NCBI RefSeq assembly: GCF_000346505.1
Contig: NZ_ANOH01000113.1
Span: 17,204 to 81,203, forward strand
Source of the DNA: Aporhodopirellula sallentina SM41
GTDB taxonomy: Bacteria; Planctomycetota; Planctomycetia; Pirellulales; Pirellulaceae
Reading direction: 5' to 3'
Length of the DNA stretch: 64,000 nt
The translations under genes were made by a program, and so were the position numbers. Under the pieces are notes generated by a model. That model ran no database searches. It saw only the letters and a program-made list of their open reading frames with translations, and was not told where the DNA came from. Positions 1-8,991 of this stretch are shown here, in pieces. The stretch's first letter is position 1. Each line of letters begins with the position of its first letter.

Positions 1-363
1 CAATTTGAGAACTTCGGCGAGTGTCACGTCTTCGTCTCGCAAAGACTGCTTCGACATGTCCGGTCCGCCCGCGTTACCGCGAACATGAACGTGTCCCATG
101 TGCTTTCCCGTCATCAACACTGCTCTGGATGGAGCACAGACGGTGTTGCCGGCGTAGAAGTCAGTAAAACGCAAACCCTCCGATGCCATCTGATCTAGAC
201 GAGGTGTTTGGATTTGCTGCTGCCCGTAGCAGCCGAGTTCTCCGTAGCCTAGATCGTCCGACATCATGAAAATGATGTTGGGCTTCGTGCGGTCGGAGTG
301 CGATTCGCCTGCAAAACCAGAAGAAGTGATTGAAGCGATCAGCAGGAGCAAGATCAGACGCAT
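1..363 (-). CDS. Sulfatase, formylglycine type (partial; N-terminal 121 residues)
   Basis: Reading in from the window edge, the minus strand encodes the first 121 residues of a family S1 sulfatase; the C-terminal part lies before base 1. A signal peptide (MRLILLLLIASITSSGFAG) is followed by the calcium-binding motif SDDLGYGELGCYG (Asp36-Asp37) and the maturation motif CAPSR at Cys76. In this family the Cys is converted to formylglycine, the catalytic residue that hydrolyses sulfate esters. The protein should be exported. It lies 51 bases downstream of the Gfo/Idh/MocA gene on the same strand, so it is probably the third gene of an operon with 415-1800 and 1966-2958. The substrate cannot be told from this fragment. 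Confidence 0.9.
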   Translation of the reverse strand, partial: MRLILLLLIASITSSGFAGESHSDRTKPNIIFMMSDDLGYGELGCYGQQQIQTPRLDQMASEGLRFTDFYAGNTVCAPSRAVLMTGKHMGHVHVRGNAGGPDMSKQSLRDEDVTLAEVLKL

Positions 364-414
364 GGGGAAAATCAAACTGAATTAGGGGGCAGATTGTCAA
401 CGAAGCAGGGATGG

Positions 415-1800
415 CTAAGCCGGCAACTCCCAGCCCTTGCGACGTTCACGCTGAAGCATTGCGTTGCCTTCGTCGCAATTGGTGAATCGTTCGGTCTTTG
501 GATCCCATTGCAACGGTTCGCCCACCTTGCCGACTGCACGAGCGATATTCAACAGGTAGCAAATCGTAGTGCTTCGCTGGCCGATTTCGATGCCTGCGTT
601 GGCCTTGGCTCGGCTTTTAACGCAGTCGGCAAAGTTCTGGATGTGAGGTACGTTTTGCGAACCCTTCAGTTGTCCGGGGTTGCCAGCGTTCTGTGTGAGT
701 TCTTTCGGATTCGAAGCAACCTTGTTACGGTTGATTTCGATCTTTCCCCGCGTTCCTTCGAAGACCGCGCCAAAAGACGGTCCTTGGTCGTTTGTCAGAG
801 AGAAGTCAATTTCAGTGCCGTTTTCATACCGCATAATGCAATGCCCGACCGGCCCGGTGATCTCCTTAGGTTCATCCGCCAACGCGGCAGCGGGCTCGTC
901 ATCGGTCGGCCGGTGAAAGTCACTCATGCCGGTTTCGTACGTTCGAACGTTTTCCATCAACGTGATACTGGTGGGGCCGGTCTCGTCGGTGCCAAGTGCG
1001 TTTTGAATTTGGTCATACGCGTGGGCTCCCCATCCGGTGACCCCGAAACTGCGTCCACCGCCGTCATAGTCCACATAGTTGATCCAGTTATAGAATAAGT
1101 TCGCGTTGTAATCATGGAACTCAGCTTGGTTGGTCCAGGTGTCCCACCACTTGGTATCGCTCCCCGCATCCTTGGGCATGGGATGTTTGGCGGTGACATT
1201 GATCGGCACCGGTCCGACGAAGTTCATCGTTTTGACGCGTTTGATGTGTCCGATTTTGCCGTCGCGAATTAGCCCACAGGCCCAGTTCGTCATCGGGTTG
1301 GATCGCTGCTGCGTTCCGACTTGCGTAACTCGATTGTGTTTTCGAGCACAGTTGGCCATCTCGCGTCCCTCTGCGATCGTCAGAGCCATCGGTTTTTCGA
1401 TATACGCATCCAAACCCGCCGCCATCGTGTGACATGCGACCCAGGCCCGTTGGTGTGTCGCCGTCTCAATCATCACCGCGTCGAGATTTTCCTTTTCGAT
1501 CATCTCACGGAACTCGGTGTAACGGCTCCAGGTCGCATTCGGATTGATCGCCGCAGTGTAGGTATCCAGCCGCGAAGGCAAGCAATCGCTGACCGCGACG
1601 ATGTTCATTGAGGGGACCTTCTTCAGGACATCGGCACCGACGCGGCGGCACCGCGCCCCGAGTCCTATCAGCCCAACATTGATGCGTTCACTGGGCGGAA
1701 CGGCTCCGTCTTTTCCTAAAACGTGACCGGGAATATACAGTGGCGCAGCGACAGCGGCAGAACATTTCAGTACGGTTCGTCGAGAGAATTTTGAAGTCAT
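415..1800 (-). CDS. Gfo/Idh/MocA family oxidoreductase, Tat-exported
   Basis: A 461-residue NAD(P)-dependent sugar or cyclitol oxidoreductase of the Gfo/Idh/MocA family. The N-terminus has a twin-arginine signal (SRRTVLKCSAAVAAP). A Rossmann fold follows from about residue 38 (INVGLIGLGARCRRVG), then the family motif EKPMAL near residue 135 and the C-terminal alpha/beta substrate domain with the motif GVTGWGAHAYDQIQ. Full length for the planctomycete branch of the family. Folding in the cytoplasm with bound cofactor before Tat export is the family norm. It is co-directional with the sugar isomerase gene upstream and the sulfatase downstream, which fits oxidation of a sugar released from a sulfated polysaccharide. 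Substrate unknown. The bases just before the start resemble an anti-Shine-Dalgarno rather than a Shine-Dalgarno, so translation initiation is not explained by a standard site. Confidence 0.93.
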   Translation of the reverse strand: MTSKFSRRTVLKCSAAVAAPLYIPGHVLGKDGAVPPSERINVGLIGLGARCRRVGADVLKKVPSMNIVAVSDCLPSRLDTYTAAINPNATWSRYTEFREMIEKENLDAVMIETATHQRAWVACHTMAAGLDAYIEKPMALTIAEGREMANCARKHNRVTQVGTQQRSNPMTNWACGLIRDGKIGHIKRVKTMNFVGPVPINVTAKHPMPKDAGSDTKWWDTWTNQAEFHDYNANLFYNWINYVDYDGGGRSFGVTGWGAHAYDQIQNALGTDETGPTSITLMENVRTYETGMSDFHRPTDDEPAAALADEPKEITGPVGHCIMRYENGTEIDFSLTNDQGPSFGAVFEGTRGKIEINRNKVASNPKELTQNAGNPGQLKGSQNVPHIQNFADCVKSRAKANAGIEIGQRSTTICYLLNIARAVGKVGEPLQWDPKTERFTNCDEGNAMLQRERRKGWELPA

Positions 1801-1965
1801 AGGAGGTGTTAACTCGAGCTGGAAACGAAGATTCTTGTGAAAAGCATGAACGGACTAAGCGATTGAAGTGGCGGAACTCTGGCCGAGTGACTTGCGTCGC
1901 TATCAATAGAAGCCACGAGATTTCGAGGATGGGGCGTCGCGAGGCCGACTCAATGCAGTGCCGGC

Positions 1966-2958
1966 TCAGTTCGAAGCCGGGTCAATGGCTCGGTAGGCAT
2001 CGATTACCGCTTGCTCGCCCGCCTTTCCGCGTAGCGAGTTGCCGTGTTCCATTCCGAATACAAAAGACTTTTTCTCTTTTACACATCGTTTATGAACGTG
2101 TTCTAGCACGTTGGCGTAGTGGATCTCGCCTGTGCCTGGTTCTTTACGACCTGGGGTATCCCCGGTCTGGAAGTACCCGATCTCCTCCCAGCACTGATTA
2201 ATGTTTGGAATCAAGTTCCCTTCGGTAATCTGCTGGTGGTAGATGTCAAACAAAATCTTGCATGCCGGGCTATTCACCGCACGGCAGATCGCAAATGCTT
2301 GGTCGGATCGTTGAAGTAAGACGCCGCCATGGTTGGCATGCCAATTCAAAGGTTCCAGAACAATGGTCAAATTATGTGGCTCGAGTAGCGTGACACACTC
2401 TCGAAGCAGGCCGATGGTGTTTGCCAGCTGGTAACCCTGCGACAAACGCGGGCCGCCGTACTTATTCCACGTCTTGTCATGAATCGACTGCTGATCGATG
2501 GTGCCGGGGACGACGGTAAAGTGAGTTGCCCCGCAACGTTTGGCCACTTTGATGGACTGCTTGATTTGCCGAAGCACCTCTTCGCGGTACTCCGGCTTGT
2601 TAACCGCGAATGTTGGCCGTTCAAAATCGCTGTACCCGACGAACACCCCCATTTGCATATTTAACGTTTGCAGGAGTTTGCCAACCTCTTCCTGCATCCG
2701 TGGCGTTTCACCGGCCATCGGATTGTGCTCCCATGCTGTGAACCCTTGGTCGTGGGCGAATCGAATCTGATCCAGGACGTTGTCTCCCGCGAGCGATTTG
2801 AACATCATGGGATGCGGCGCAAAGGCTAGCGTGAAGTGCTCGGCCGATGGAGGCTTTGCGAACACGCGAGAGGTCAAGCTGGAACTAGCTAGCGTTGCTG
2901 CGGCGGTCGATAGAGAACGACAGAGTAAGTCACGCCGGTTAACAGGAGGGTAGGGCAT
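1966..2958 (-). CDS. Sugar phosphate isomerase/epimerase-like TIM barrel (hydroxypyruvate isomerase-like), exported
   Basis: Xylose-isomerase-like TIM barrel protein of 330 residues. I chose the start at 2958 because it begins a twin-arginine-like leader (MPYPPVNRRDLLCRSLS) ending near VFAKP; the reading frame remains open for 56 more codons upstream, but they look random. Conserved acidic and histidine metal-site positions of the hydroxypyruvate isomerase branch are visible as LEPLNWHAN, FDIYHQQI and FGMEHGNS. Family members isomerise or epimerise small sugars and keto acids using a divalent metal. It is the first gene of a three-gene minus-strand group with an oxidoreductase and a sulfatase, which suggests sugar processing outside the cytoplasm. 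Exact reaction unknown. Confidence 0.85.
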   Translation of the reverse strand: MPYPPVNRRDLLCRSLSTAAATLASSSLTSRVFAKPPSAEHFTLAFAPHPMMFKSLAGDNVLDQIRFAHDQGFTAWEHNPMAGETPRMQEEVGKLLQTLNMQMGVFVGYSDFERPTFAVNKPEYREEVLRQIKQSIKVAKRCGATHFTVVPGTIDQQSIHDKTWNKYGGPRLSQGYQLANTIGLLRECVTLLEPHNLTIVLEPLNWHANHGGVLLQRSDQAFAICRAVNSPACKILFDIYHQQITEGNLIPNINQCWEEIGYFQTGDTPGRKEPGTGEIHYANVLEHVHKRCVKEKKSFVFGMEHGNSLRGKAGEQAVIDAYRAIDPASN

Positions 2959-3474
2959 TTCAAATGCTATCGGGTGGATGGCGGGTGGCGATTTCTGCGA
3001 ACTGAAATGGGGGGGCGAACTGCAAACCAAGCTGAGCTTGTCGCTATTGACCTTTCGTCGTTGCAATTGCCGGGGCTTGGAGGCGGGACCGGGGAAAGCG
3101 GGCAATAGCTGCCGCCGGTGGGCCACGGCATCACCTTCGGAACGCTACCCCGAACCCGAGACAGTCCCAATACGTTTGGGCCGTTCAATTCTCGACACGG
3201 AAGCATCACGAAATGACGGGGGTGAGCAAAGAGCCGTCTCCTTTGGCGAGGGCTTGCCTCTCCCGTCTATTTAGGCATGCCGGGCAGGAAACTGGGCAAT
3301 GAGGTGATGCGAAAGTGCCGTCATGAAAGCCAGGTGAAGATAGAGGCCTCAGAAAAAAGCCGTCGAGATGTAATGCAGCAGTTCGTAGTAGTTCTGTCAG
3401 CTCAAGACTGCCGCCCGTGCGCAGTGAATTGGGCTTTGCTGACGTGGTCTTTTGATCTAGTTGAGGATTATCGA
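2959..3474. other. Divergent intergenic region between isomerase and DUF1559 gene 1
   Basis: This 516-base gap separates divergently read genes and must contain promoters for both. I see no convincing gene here. The DUF1559 frame stays open upstream to about 3277, but the residues before 3475 do not resemble a prepilin leader. A purine-rich GAGG at 3463-3466 is correctly spaced as the ribosome site for the start at 3475. Confidence 0.6.
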
Positions 3475-4722
3475 ATGAATAAGAATTTGGGGAGTCGCAG
3501 CGGTTTTACGTTGGTGGAGCTGCTTGTGGTAATCGCGATTATCGGTGTGCTCGTCGGCCTGTTGCTGCCAGCTGTCCAGGCGGCGCGCGAAGCAGCGCGG
3601 CGGATGAGCTGCAGCAATAATGTGAAGCAGTTGGGGCTCGCGTTGCACAATTATCACTCTGCGTACAGGCAGTTGCCGCGGCAGATGGGCGGGACTCGTA
3701 CGCCCAACAACGCTTTGAATAGTGGTGTGGCTGGCGGGGGGGCAGGCTCGAGTTCGCTCCGCCTAAGCTTTCTTGTTGGTCTGACGCCTTTCTTTGAGCA
3801 GCAGGCGTTGTGGGAGCAGATTTCTAATCCAAACAACGAGAACTCGGACGGCACCACTCCGGCAGTGCCGTGGTCGGCGATGGGTCCGATCCCGTTTACG
3901 TCGCTTTACTCTCCCTGGGTGACCGAAGTTCAGACGCTGCGCTGCCCTAGTGATCCAGGCACTGGCTTACCAGCCATGGGCCGAACTAACTATGCCGCGT
4001 GCATCGGCGACGCTTTCACAAACAACAATGGTCGCTGCATCTACTACAAGAGCGGCACGAGCACTTGGATGGACGAGAGGAACTCGGATCGGGTCGAGTC
4101 AGGGCGAGCTAGCTTGCGTGGGATGTTCCGGCCGGCGTTCGTGACGCGGTTCCGGGATGTGCTGGACGGGCTTGCGAATACGATGATGGCTGGTGAGATC
4201 AGTACGGACATAGGGGATAGGGACATCACGACCATGCCGCTGAATAACCCTGGTAAATGGGTTGATTTGAATGACAACCCTAGGAACTGTGCAACATCGA
4301 TTAGCAGTGATCGCCCTCGGTTCTGGGGCAGCGGAGTGGTTCAGGCATCGACTGCGGCGACAACCGACAATCAGCTGGAGTGGGCTAGTCGGGGACGGGG
4401 CTACCGCTGGGCTGATGGTTTGACCATCATGACTGGGTTTACCTCGATTCTGCCGCCCAATAGCGAGCTCTGTACAGTAAGCGGGGCTGATGCTGAAGCG
4501 GTTGCCTCGGTGAGTAGCCGTCATCAGGGCGGTGCTCACGTGTTAATGGGCGATGGTGCGGTAAAATTCATTACGGATTCCATTGAAGCTGGTGTCAGCA
4601 CGTCTGGCCAAGTCTATCTTGCCGGTACCGACGATCGCGCGCCAGGCTCGCGGAGCCCCTTTGGGCTTTGGGGCTCGTTGGGGACGATGGCCGCCAAGGA
4701 AGTAATTGGCGAAGAGTTTTAG
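3475..4722 (+). CDS. DUF1559 prepilin-like protein 1
   Basis: A 415-residue member of the planctomycete DUF1559 family. The start at 3475 has a GAGG site 8 bases upstream and gives a type IV prepilin leader: [10 protein letters not shown] then [18 protein letters not shown], with cleavage expected at G/F and methylation of Phe. A hydrophobic helix leads to the family block AAREAARRM, then [10 protein letters not shown]. Near the C-terminus is the H-X9-DG motif of prepilin-processing-associated proteins ([17 protein letters not shown]) and a tail YGLWG...LGT...KE shared by all five copies in this window. Family role is not firmly established; a pilus-like or surface structure is usually assumed. 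It is followed by a small lipoprotein gene at 4944, as are all other copies here. Confidence 0.95.
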   Translation: MNKNLGSRSGFTLVELLVVIAIIGVLVGLLLPAVQAAREAARRMSCSNNVKQLGLALHNYHSAYRQLPRQMGGTRTPNNALNSGVAGGGAGSSSLRLSFLVGLTPFFEQQALWEQISNPNNENSDGTTPAVPWSAMGPIPFTSLYSPWVTEVQTLRCPSDPGTGLPAMGRTNYAACIGDAFTNNNGRCIYYKSGTSTWMDERNSDRVESGRASLRGMFRPAFVTRFRDVLDGLANTMMAGEISTDIGDRDITTMPLNNPGKWVDLNDNPRNCATSISSDRPRFWGSGVVQASTAATTDNQLEWASRGRGYRWADGLTIMTGFTSILPPNSELCTVSGADAEAVASVSSRHQGGAHVLMGDGAVKFITDSIEAGVSTSGQVYLAGTDDRAPGSRSPFGLWGSLGTMAAKEVIGEEF

Positions 4723-4880
4723 TCTTGCCACGTGCTCACTGGCGATTTCGATTCGGAACTACGGGTGAGCCTGCAGGGGTTTTCGGCGCGACTGCCAGGG
4801 CATGTCGCAGCAATTGTTCGCTGTGCTGCCGGGTGTCGCCGAGTGCGGCATCGCATTCTGTGGTGCCGCTTCGTATGTCG

Positions 4881-4899
4881 CCAGCGACTTGGTCGCTGG
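4881..4899 (+). terminator. Hairpin between DUF1559 gene 1 and its lipoprotein
   Basis: Perfect 8-bp inverted repeat (CCAGCGAC / GTCGCTGG) with a 3-base loop, followed by a T-rich stretch (GTTTTGCCAGTTTTCTTTT). It could stop most transcripts after the DUF1559 gene, or protect its 3' end. It is not a textbook terminator because the T-run is interrupted. Confidence 0.45.
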
Positions 4900-4943
4900 G
4901 TGGTGTTTTGCCAGTTTTCTTTTGGAAAGTTTAGGATTGAAAT

Positions 4944-5114
4944 ATGCTTGCTCGTGTTGCAATGGTCGCTTTGGTTTTTTGTCTCCTATTGACGTCGCTT
5001 CCGGGCTGCGGCAGCGGCGACGGAGCCTCTGTGATAGTTCCAGAGAATCAGGATCTTGTTCAGATGGAGATTGAAAGCGGGGACGCGCGGAGCAGTTCTG
5101 GCGAGGATCGCTGA
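4944..5114 (+). CDS. Small DUF1559-associated lipoprotein 1
   Basis: A 56-residue lipoprotein: hydrophobic signal MLARVAMVALVFCLLLTSL, then lipobox LPGC with Cys22, then a 34-residue acidic tail rich in Glu, Asp and Ser without hydrophobic segments. Residue +2 after the lipid Cys is Gly, so inner-membrane retention is not predicted by the Asp+2 rule. The gene lies 221 bases after the DUF1559 gene. No known domain is recognisable, and alone it would be dismissed as a chance frame. It is supported by four equivalent genes after the four other DUF1559 genes (37547, 53379, 57962, 63510). The function is unknown; an anchor or partner of the DUF1559 protein is a guess. Confidence 0.8.
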   Translation: MLARVAMVALVFCLLLTSLPGCGSGDGASVIVPENQDLVQMEIESGDARSSSGEDR

Positions 5115-5482
5115 TAGGTGTCGGCCGTCCCCGACTCCCCCCTCATTTCTTCCTGCCCCAATCGCGGTTCGCACCGGAAGGTGCAAAGGCGGCGATTGTC
5201 GCCTGCATCTATTGGCGACACTTCGTGTAACGACGGCCGATGGCTGGCGTCCCTGCCAGGATGCGAGGCGTGCATCGTCGGATCAAAAGAGAGCTTGCAG
5301 GAACTCCTCTAAAGCCAAGTTTGGGCGGTTCAGGCGATCACTGGCCCGCTGGCATGCTCCGCTACTGCTAGTAGTTTTTCAGGCGGACCTCTCTGGGAGA
5401 CTTGCGTGCGTATGAGGTTGCCCTCTGGGGTTGGCTAAGGATGGCTCGTCTTTTCCAAGTCCATTTTTTTACTGCCGTCCCG
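5115..5482 (+). other. Intergenic region before the GH43/GH5-like gene
   Basis: 368 bases with no recognisable gene. It holds two very short hairpins (GCACC/GGTGC near 5174 and GGCGA/TCGCC near 5191) that may end the lipoprotein transcript. No clear promoter or ribosome site was found before 5483. Confidence 0.5.
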
Positions 5483-7654
5483 ATGCGAAAATTGTTTACC
5501 CCATGTTTACTGGCAACTGCCTTGCTTGCTTTTTCCCCGCCGCAGACTTTGCAAGGCGAGCAGCCTCGCGAATCGCCCCAGGCCGACAAGTATCGTTCGA
5601 TGCGAGTTCCAGTCCGGCTGCATGAGCTTGCGGATACGCCAGGCGCCATCGCCAAGCCGTTTTTTACCGACCCATACTACAACGGATCCTGTGACCCCGA
5701 GGCCGTTTGGAATCCCGTGTTAAACCAGTGGTTTGTCTATTACACCGCACGGCGTGCAACTCGCAAGAAGGCAACCTACGTTGGAACGGCCATCGGTGTC
5801 GTCAGCTCGCCAAACCTGTTGAAGTGGACGTTCCGGGGATACTGCGGTTTTGATGGCAAGCTAGGCAAGCCTGACAATGAGAATACTCACTGGGCGCCGG
5901 GCGTGATCGTTGCAGGTAATCGCCTGCACATGTTTGCCACTTACAAAGACTCAGCCAAGCCGCCTTGGGGTGGCGCTGGGGTCATTCGGCACTATAGCAC
6001 GTCGCTGGATGACCCGGTGTCTGGGTGGAAGCTTGAGGGCGTGCCGGATTTCAGGCAGCCGGATCCGATCGACGTCTCGCTATTGCAGTACGAGGGCCGT
6101 TACCACGCCTACTATCGCGTTGGCAAAGGCGGAGGCATTCAATGGGCCACGTCGATCGACTTGGTGCATTGGGAGAATCAGGGTCCGTGTCTTGGGGATG
6201 TCAATTCCGAAACGCGTGGCTTCGGCTACCAGGAAGCGCCCTACGTGTTTAGGTTTAGCAATGCATATTGGATGTTGACCGATCCGCACGAAGGGCTGGC
6301 AGTGTTCCGTAGCGACGATGCGGTTCATTGGACGCAGGCAGGCCGGATTCTAAAGGAAGACGGCAACGGCCCGCGGGACACCAGTCGGGCGCGACACCCT
6401 TCCGTCTGCGTGACTGGTGGCAAGGCCTATATCTTCTATCACGTCGAACCAAATCGCCCGTACCCGAATCCGCCCGCTGAGAAGCGAACGGTTGACCAAA
6501 AACTTTCTTATCTTCAAATCGCCGAATTGACGGTTAGACAGGGCAGACTCGTTTGTGAGCGTGACCGCCCTGTGGTGCGTGATTCCGGTGCGATCGGTCG
6601 CTGGTCGAAAGAACGTGCAAATCGATGGTACGCTGGAATCGATTGGCCTGTGGGAGCCAACTTTGTTCCTTCTACCGCGGTTAATCAACTGGAGATGTGG
6701 CAGGCTGAATCCTATGATCCGGAAACGATCGATCGTGAACTCGGTTGGGCGGCATCGATTGGTATGAATACCATGCGCGTCTTCCTGCACGACCTGGCGT
6801 GGAATCGAGATCCAGACGGGTTCCTAAACCGGATGGACGAATACCTGGCAATCGCGGACAGGCACGGCATCCGTACCATGTTTGTATTCTTTGACGGAGT
6901 TTGGGATCCTTATCCTCAAGCAGGCCGACAAACGGCGCCGGCCCCGCGGATTCACAACTCGGGCTGGGTTCAATCACCAGGCCGCAAGATATTGGAGTCT
7001 CCTGATCAGCATGCTTCTTTGGAGGCTTACGTAACTGCGGTGGTCGAGCGATTCCGTGACGATGATCGTGTGCTGGCATGGGATCTGTTCAACGAGCCTG
7101 ACAATTCAAACCAAGGTAACTATGGTGGTGATAGCCGCAAGCCTGACATTTCCCCTGGGCTCAAGAGCCAGCGTGCGCTGGAGTTGATGTCCGAGGCGTT
7201 TAGATGGGCGCGAGACGCTCGGCCATCGCAACCGCTAACGGCCGGAGTGTGGGGCAAGCCGGATTGGTTAACCGATCCGGACCTGATCGAGACATTCTCG
7301 CTTCTTCACAGCGATGTGATCACGTTTCACACCTACGATGGGCCCCTGGCAACTCGCGAGCTTATCGGGGACCTGCAGAAGTACGGCCGCCCTATTTTGT
7401 GCACAGAGTACCCGGCGAGAGCCGGCGGTTCGACGTTTGAAGCAATCCTGCCGCTTTTTCATCGTCATCGTGTGGGGGCATGCAATTGGGGTCTAGTCAA
7501 TGGAAAGACCAACACAATTTATCCATGGGACTCTTGGAGAAAGAGCTATTCAGACGAGCCAGCGCTGTGGCACCACGACGTGCTTCGTCAAGACGGCACG
7601 CCCTATCGGACAACCGAAGTAGAGCTCATTAAAGAGCTTTCCCAAACGCCTTGA
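5483..7654 (+). CDS. Bifunctional GH43-like / GH5-like glycoside hydrolase
   Basis: A 723-residue exported enzyme with two catalytic modules. The start at 5483 gives a signal peptide (MRKLFTPCLLATALLAFS); the frame is open 27 codons further upstream without a better start. Residues about 55-370 form a five-bladed-propeller GH43-like domain (DPYYNGSCDPEAVWNP, WAPGVIV, YHAYYRVG). Residues about 395-720 are a TIM barrel like GH5 cellulases and mannanases, with acid/base Glu538 in WDLFNEP and nucleophile Glu642 in LCTEYPARAGG. This second module resembles the third module of the 16345-20955 protein (shared MNT.RV.LHDL and NWGLV.GK...YPW). Likely cuts both a side chain and the backbone of a polysaccharide. 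It is the first hydrolase after DUF1559 pair 1. Confidence 0.88.
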   Translation: MRKLFTPCLLATALLAFSPPQTLQGEQPRESPQADKYRSMRVPVRLHELADTPGAIAKPFFTDPYYNGSCDPEAVWNPVLNQWFVYYTARRATRKKATYVGTAIGVVSSPNLLKWTFRGYCGFDGKLGKPDNENTHWAPGVIVAGNRLHMFATYKDSAKPPWGGAGVIRHYSTSLDDPVSGWKLEGVPDFRQPDPIDVSLLQYEGRYHAYYRVGKGGGIQWATSIDLVHWENQGPCLGDVNSETRGFGYQEAPYVFRFSNAYWMLTDPHEGLAVFRSDDAVHWTQAGRILKEDGNGPRDTSRARHPSVCVTGGKAYIFYHVEPNRPYPNPPAEKRTVDQKLSYLQIAELTVRQGRLVCERDRPVVRDSGAIGRWSKERANRWYAGIDWPVGANFVPSTAVNQLEMWQAESYDPETIDRELGWAASIGMNTMRVFLHDLAWNRDPDGFLNRMDEYLAIADRHGIRTMFVFFDGVWDPYPQAGRQTAPAPRIHNSGWVQSPGRKILESPDQHASLEAYVTAVVERFRDDDRVLAWDLFNEPDNSNQGNYGGDSRKPDISPGLKSQRALELMSEAFRWARDARPSQPLTAGVWGKPDWLTDPDLIETFSLLHSDVITFHTYDGPLATRELIGDLQKYGRPILCTEYPARAGGSTFEAILPLFHRHRVGACNWGLVNGKTNTIYPWDSWRKSYSDEPALWHHDVLRQDGTPYRTTEVELIKELSQTP

Positions 7655-7896
7655 ATTATGAACGTTTTCGATGTCGATCTCGGCAGCCTGAATACGTAAC
7701 AGTTGGTGAATACTGGGTGCATCGCCACTGCATTTGCCACTATACCTTCCTCTTCTCTATGAGGCGAGGTTTTACAGGACAGCCCGTAAAGCGTTTCAGA
7801 AGGCAGCACAACTTTGACTCGCTTTGTTTGCTACAGGCGTTTCTTGTTGTTCGCCCCGACCTGCATTCGCTCGCCACACTTTTTTGACTAGTAAAT

Positions 7897-8991
7897 ATGA
7901 AGTTGCACCTTGGTCTTCTTGCTGGGCTATTCGTGGTCACGTCAGTGAACGCTCAAGTACGAGACTTCGATTCAATCAAGTTATATGAATTGAAGAATGC
8001 GTCTGGGATGACGGTTAAAGTGACAAACTACGGCGCTATCATCGCGTCGATTATTGTGCCGGATCGCGATGGAGAAATGGTCGACATCGCACTCGGATAC
8101 GACAGGGTGGAAGACTATATCAATGCCGTCGACAAGCCTTATTTCGGTGCGGTTGTTGGTCGCTACGGGAACCGGATCGCAGACGGAGAGTTCACGCTGA
8201 ACGGTGAAACCTATTCGCTGCTAAAGAACAACGGAGAGAATCACCTTCACGGTGGGGCAATTGGATTCGACAAGGTTGTTTGGACGGTCGACAGCTACGT
8301 CGAAGGCAAATCGCTGGCGCTGTCGTATCTCGCAAAAGACAAGGAAGAAGGTTATCCGGGCAACCTCAAGCTCAAAGTGACCTACACGCTGAAGTCGGAC
8401 AATTGTCTGGTCGTGGACTACCACGCAACAACCGACAAGGCCACGCCGGTAAACGTCACGCAGCACACCTACTTCAATCTTAAGGGTGAAGGCGAAGGCA
8501 CAATTCTTGGTCACGAACTAATGTTGAACGCGAAGAAGTTCACGCCCGTTGGCGAAACCCTGATTCCGACTGGCCAGATGCCATCAGTCGCCGGAACACC
8601 CTTCGATTTCACGACTGCCAAACCCATTGGTCGCGACATCGAGCAAGATCACGAACAACTCAAGTTTGGGCTAGGTTACGACCACAACTGGGTACTCGAC
8701 AAAGGCGATAAGACGGGTGAGCTGACGATGGCCGCAAAGGTTTGCGAACCGACCAGCGGACGCGTGATGGAGATTTACACGACAGAACCCGGAATCCAGT
8801 TTTACTGCGGCAACTTCCTTGACGGTCGTCTAACGGGAAAGTCAGGGAAGTCCTACGTCCATCGCGGCGGATTCTGTCTGGAGACACAGCACTATCCCGA
8901 TAGCCCCAACCAAACAACTTTTCCATCCACGATTTTGAATCCGGGTGAAGAGCACACGTCACAAACTATCTTCAAGTTTTCGGTGCAATGA
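7897..8991 (+). CDS. galM: Aldose 1-epimerase, exported
   Basis: A 364-residue mutarotase that interconverts the alpha and beta anomers of galactose or other aldoses. After a signal peptide (MKLHLGLLAGLFVVTSVNAQ) the family landmarks appear in order: GRYGNRIADG, NHLHGG, the catalytic-His segment VNVTQHTYFNLKGEG, GYDHNWVL, TTEPGIQFY and the catalytic-Glu segment GFCLETQHYPDSPN. Length is normal for the family. Its stop overlaps the start of the next sulfatase by four bases (ATGA), so the two are probably translationally coupled. The export signal implies it acts on free sugars released by the neighbouring hydrolases outside the cytoplasm. Confidence 0.95.
   Translation: MKLHLGLLAGLFVVTSVNAQVRDFDSIKLYELKNASGMTVKVTNYGAIIASIIVPDRDGEMVDIALGYDRVEDYINAVDKPYFGAVVGRYGNRIADGEFTLNGETYSLLKNNGENHLHGGAIGFDKVVWTVDSYVEGKSLALSYLAKDKEEGYPGNLKLKVTYTLKSDNCLVVDYHATTDKATPVNVTQHTYFNLKGEGEGTILGHELMLNAKKFTPVGETLIPTGQMPSVAGTPFDFTTAKPIGRDIEQDHEQLKFGLGYDHNWVLDKGDKTGELTMAAKVCEPTSGRVMEIYTTEPGIQFYCGNFLDGRLTGKSGKSYVHRGGFCLETQHYPDSPNQTTFPSTILNPGEEHTSQTIFKFSVQ

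Noticed and set aside
394..1098. 234-codon plus-strand frame
   Set aside because: Antisense to the Gfo/Idh/MocA gene, whose protein has clear family motifs. No motif in the plus frame.
1801..2201. AGGAGGTG on the plus strand followed by an open frame
   Set aside because: Looks like a strong ribosome site, but the frame runs antisense into the isomerase gene and has no homology that I recognise.
3277..3474. 66 extra codons before DUF1559 gene 1
   Set aside because: They would place the prepilin leader deep inside the protein; the ATG at 3475 has a well-placed GAGG site.
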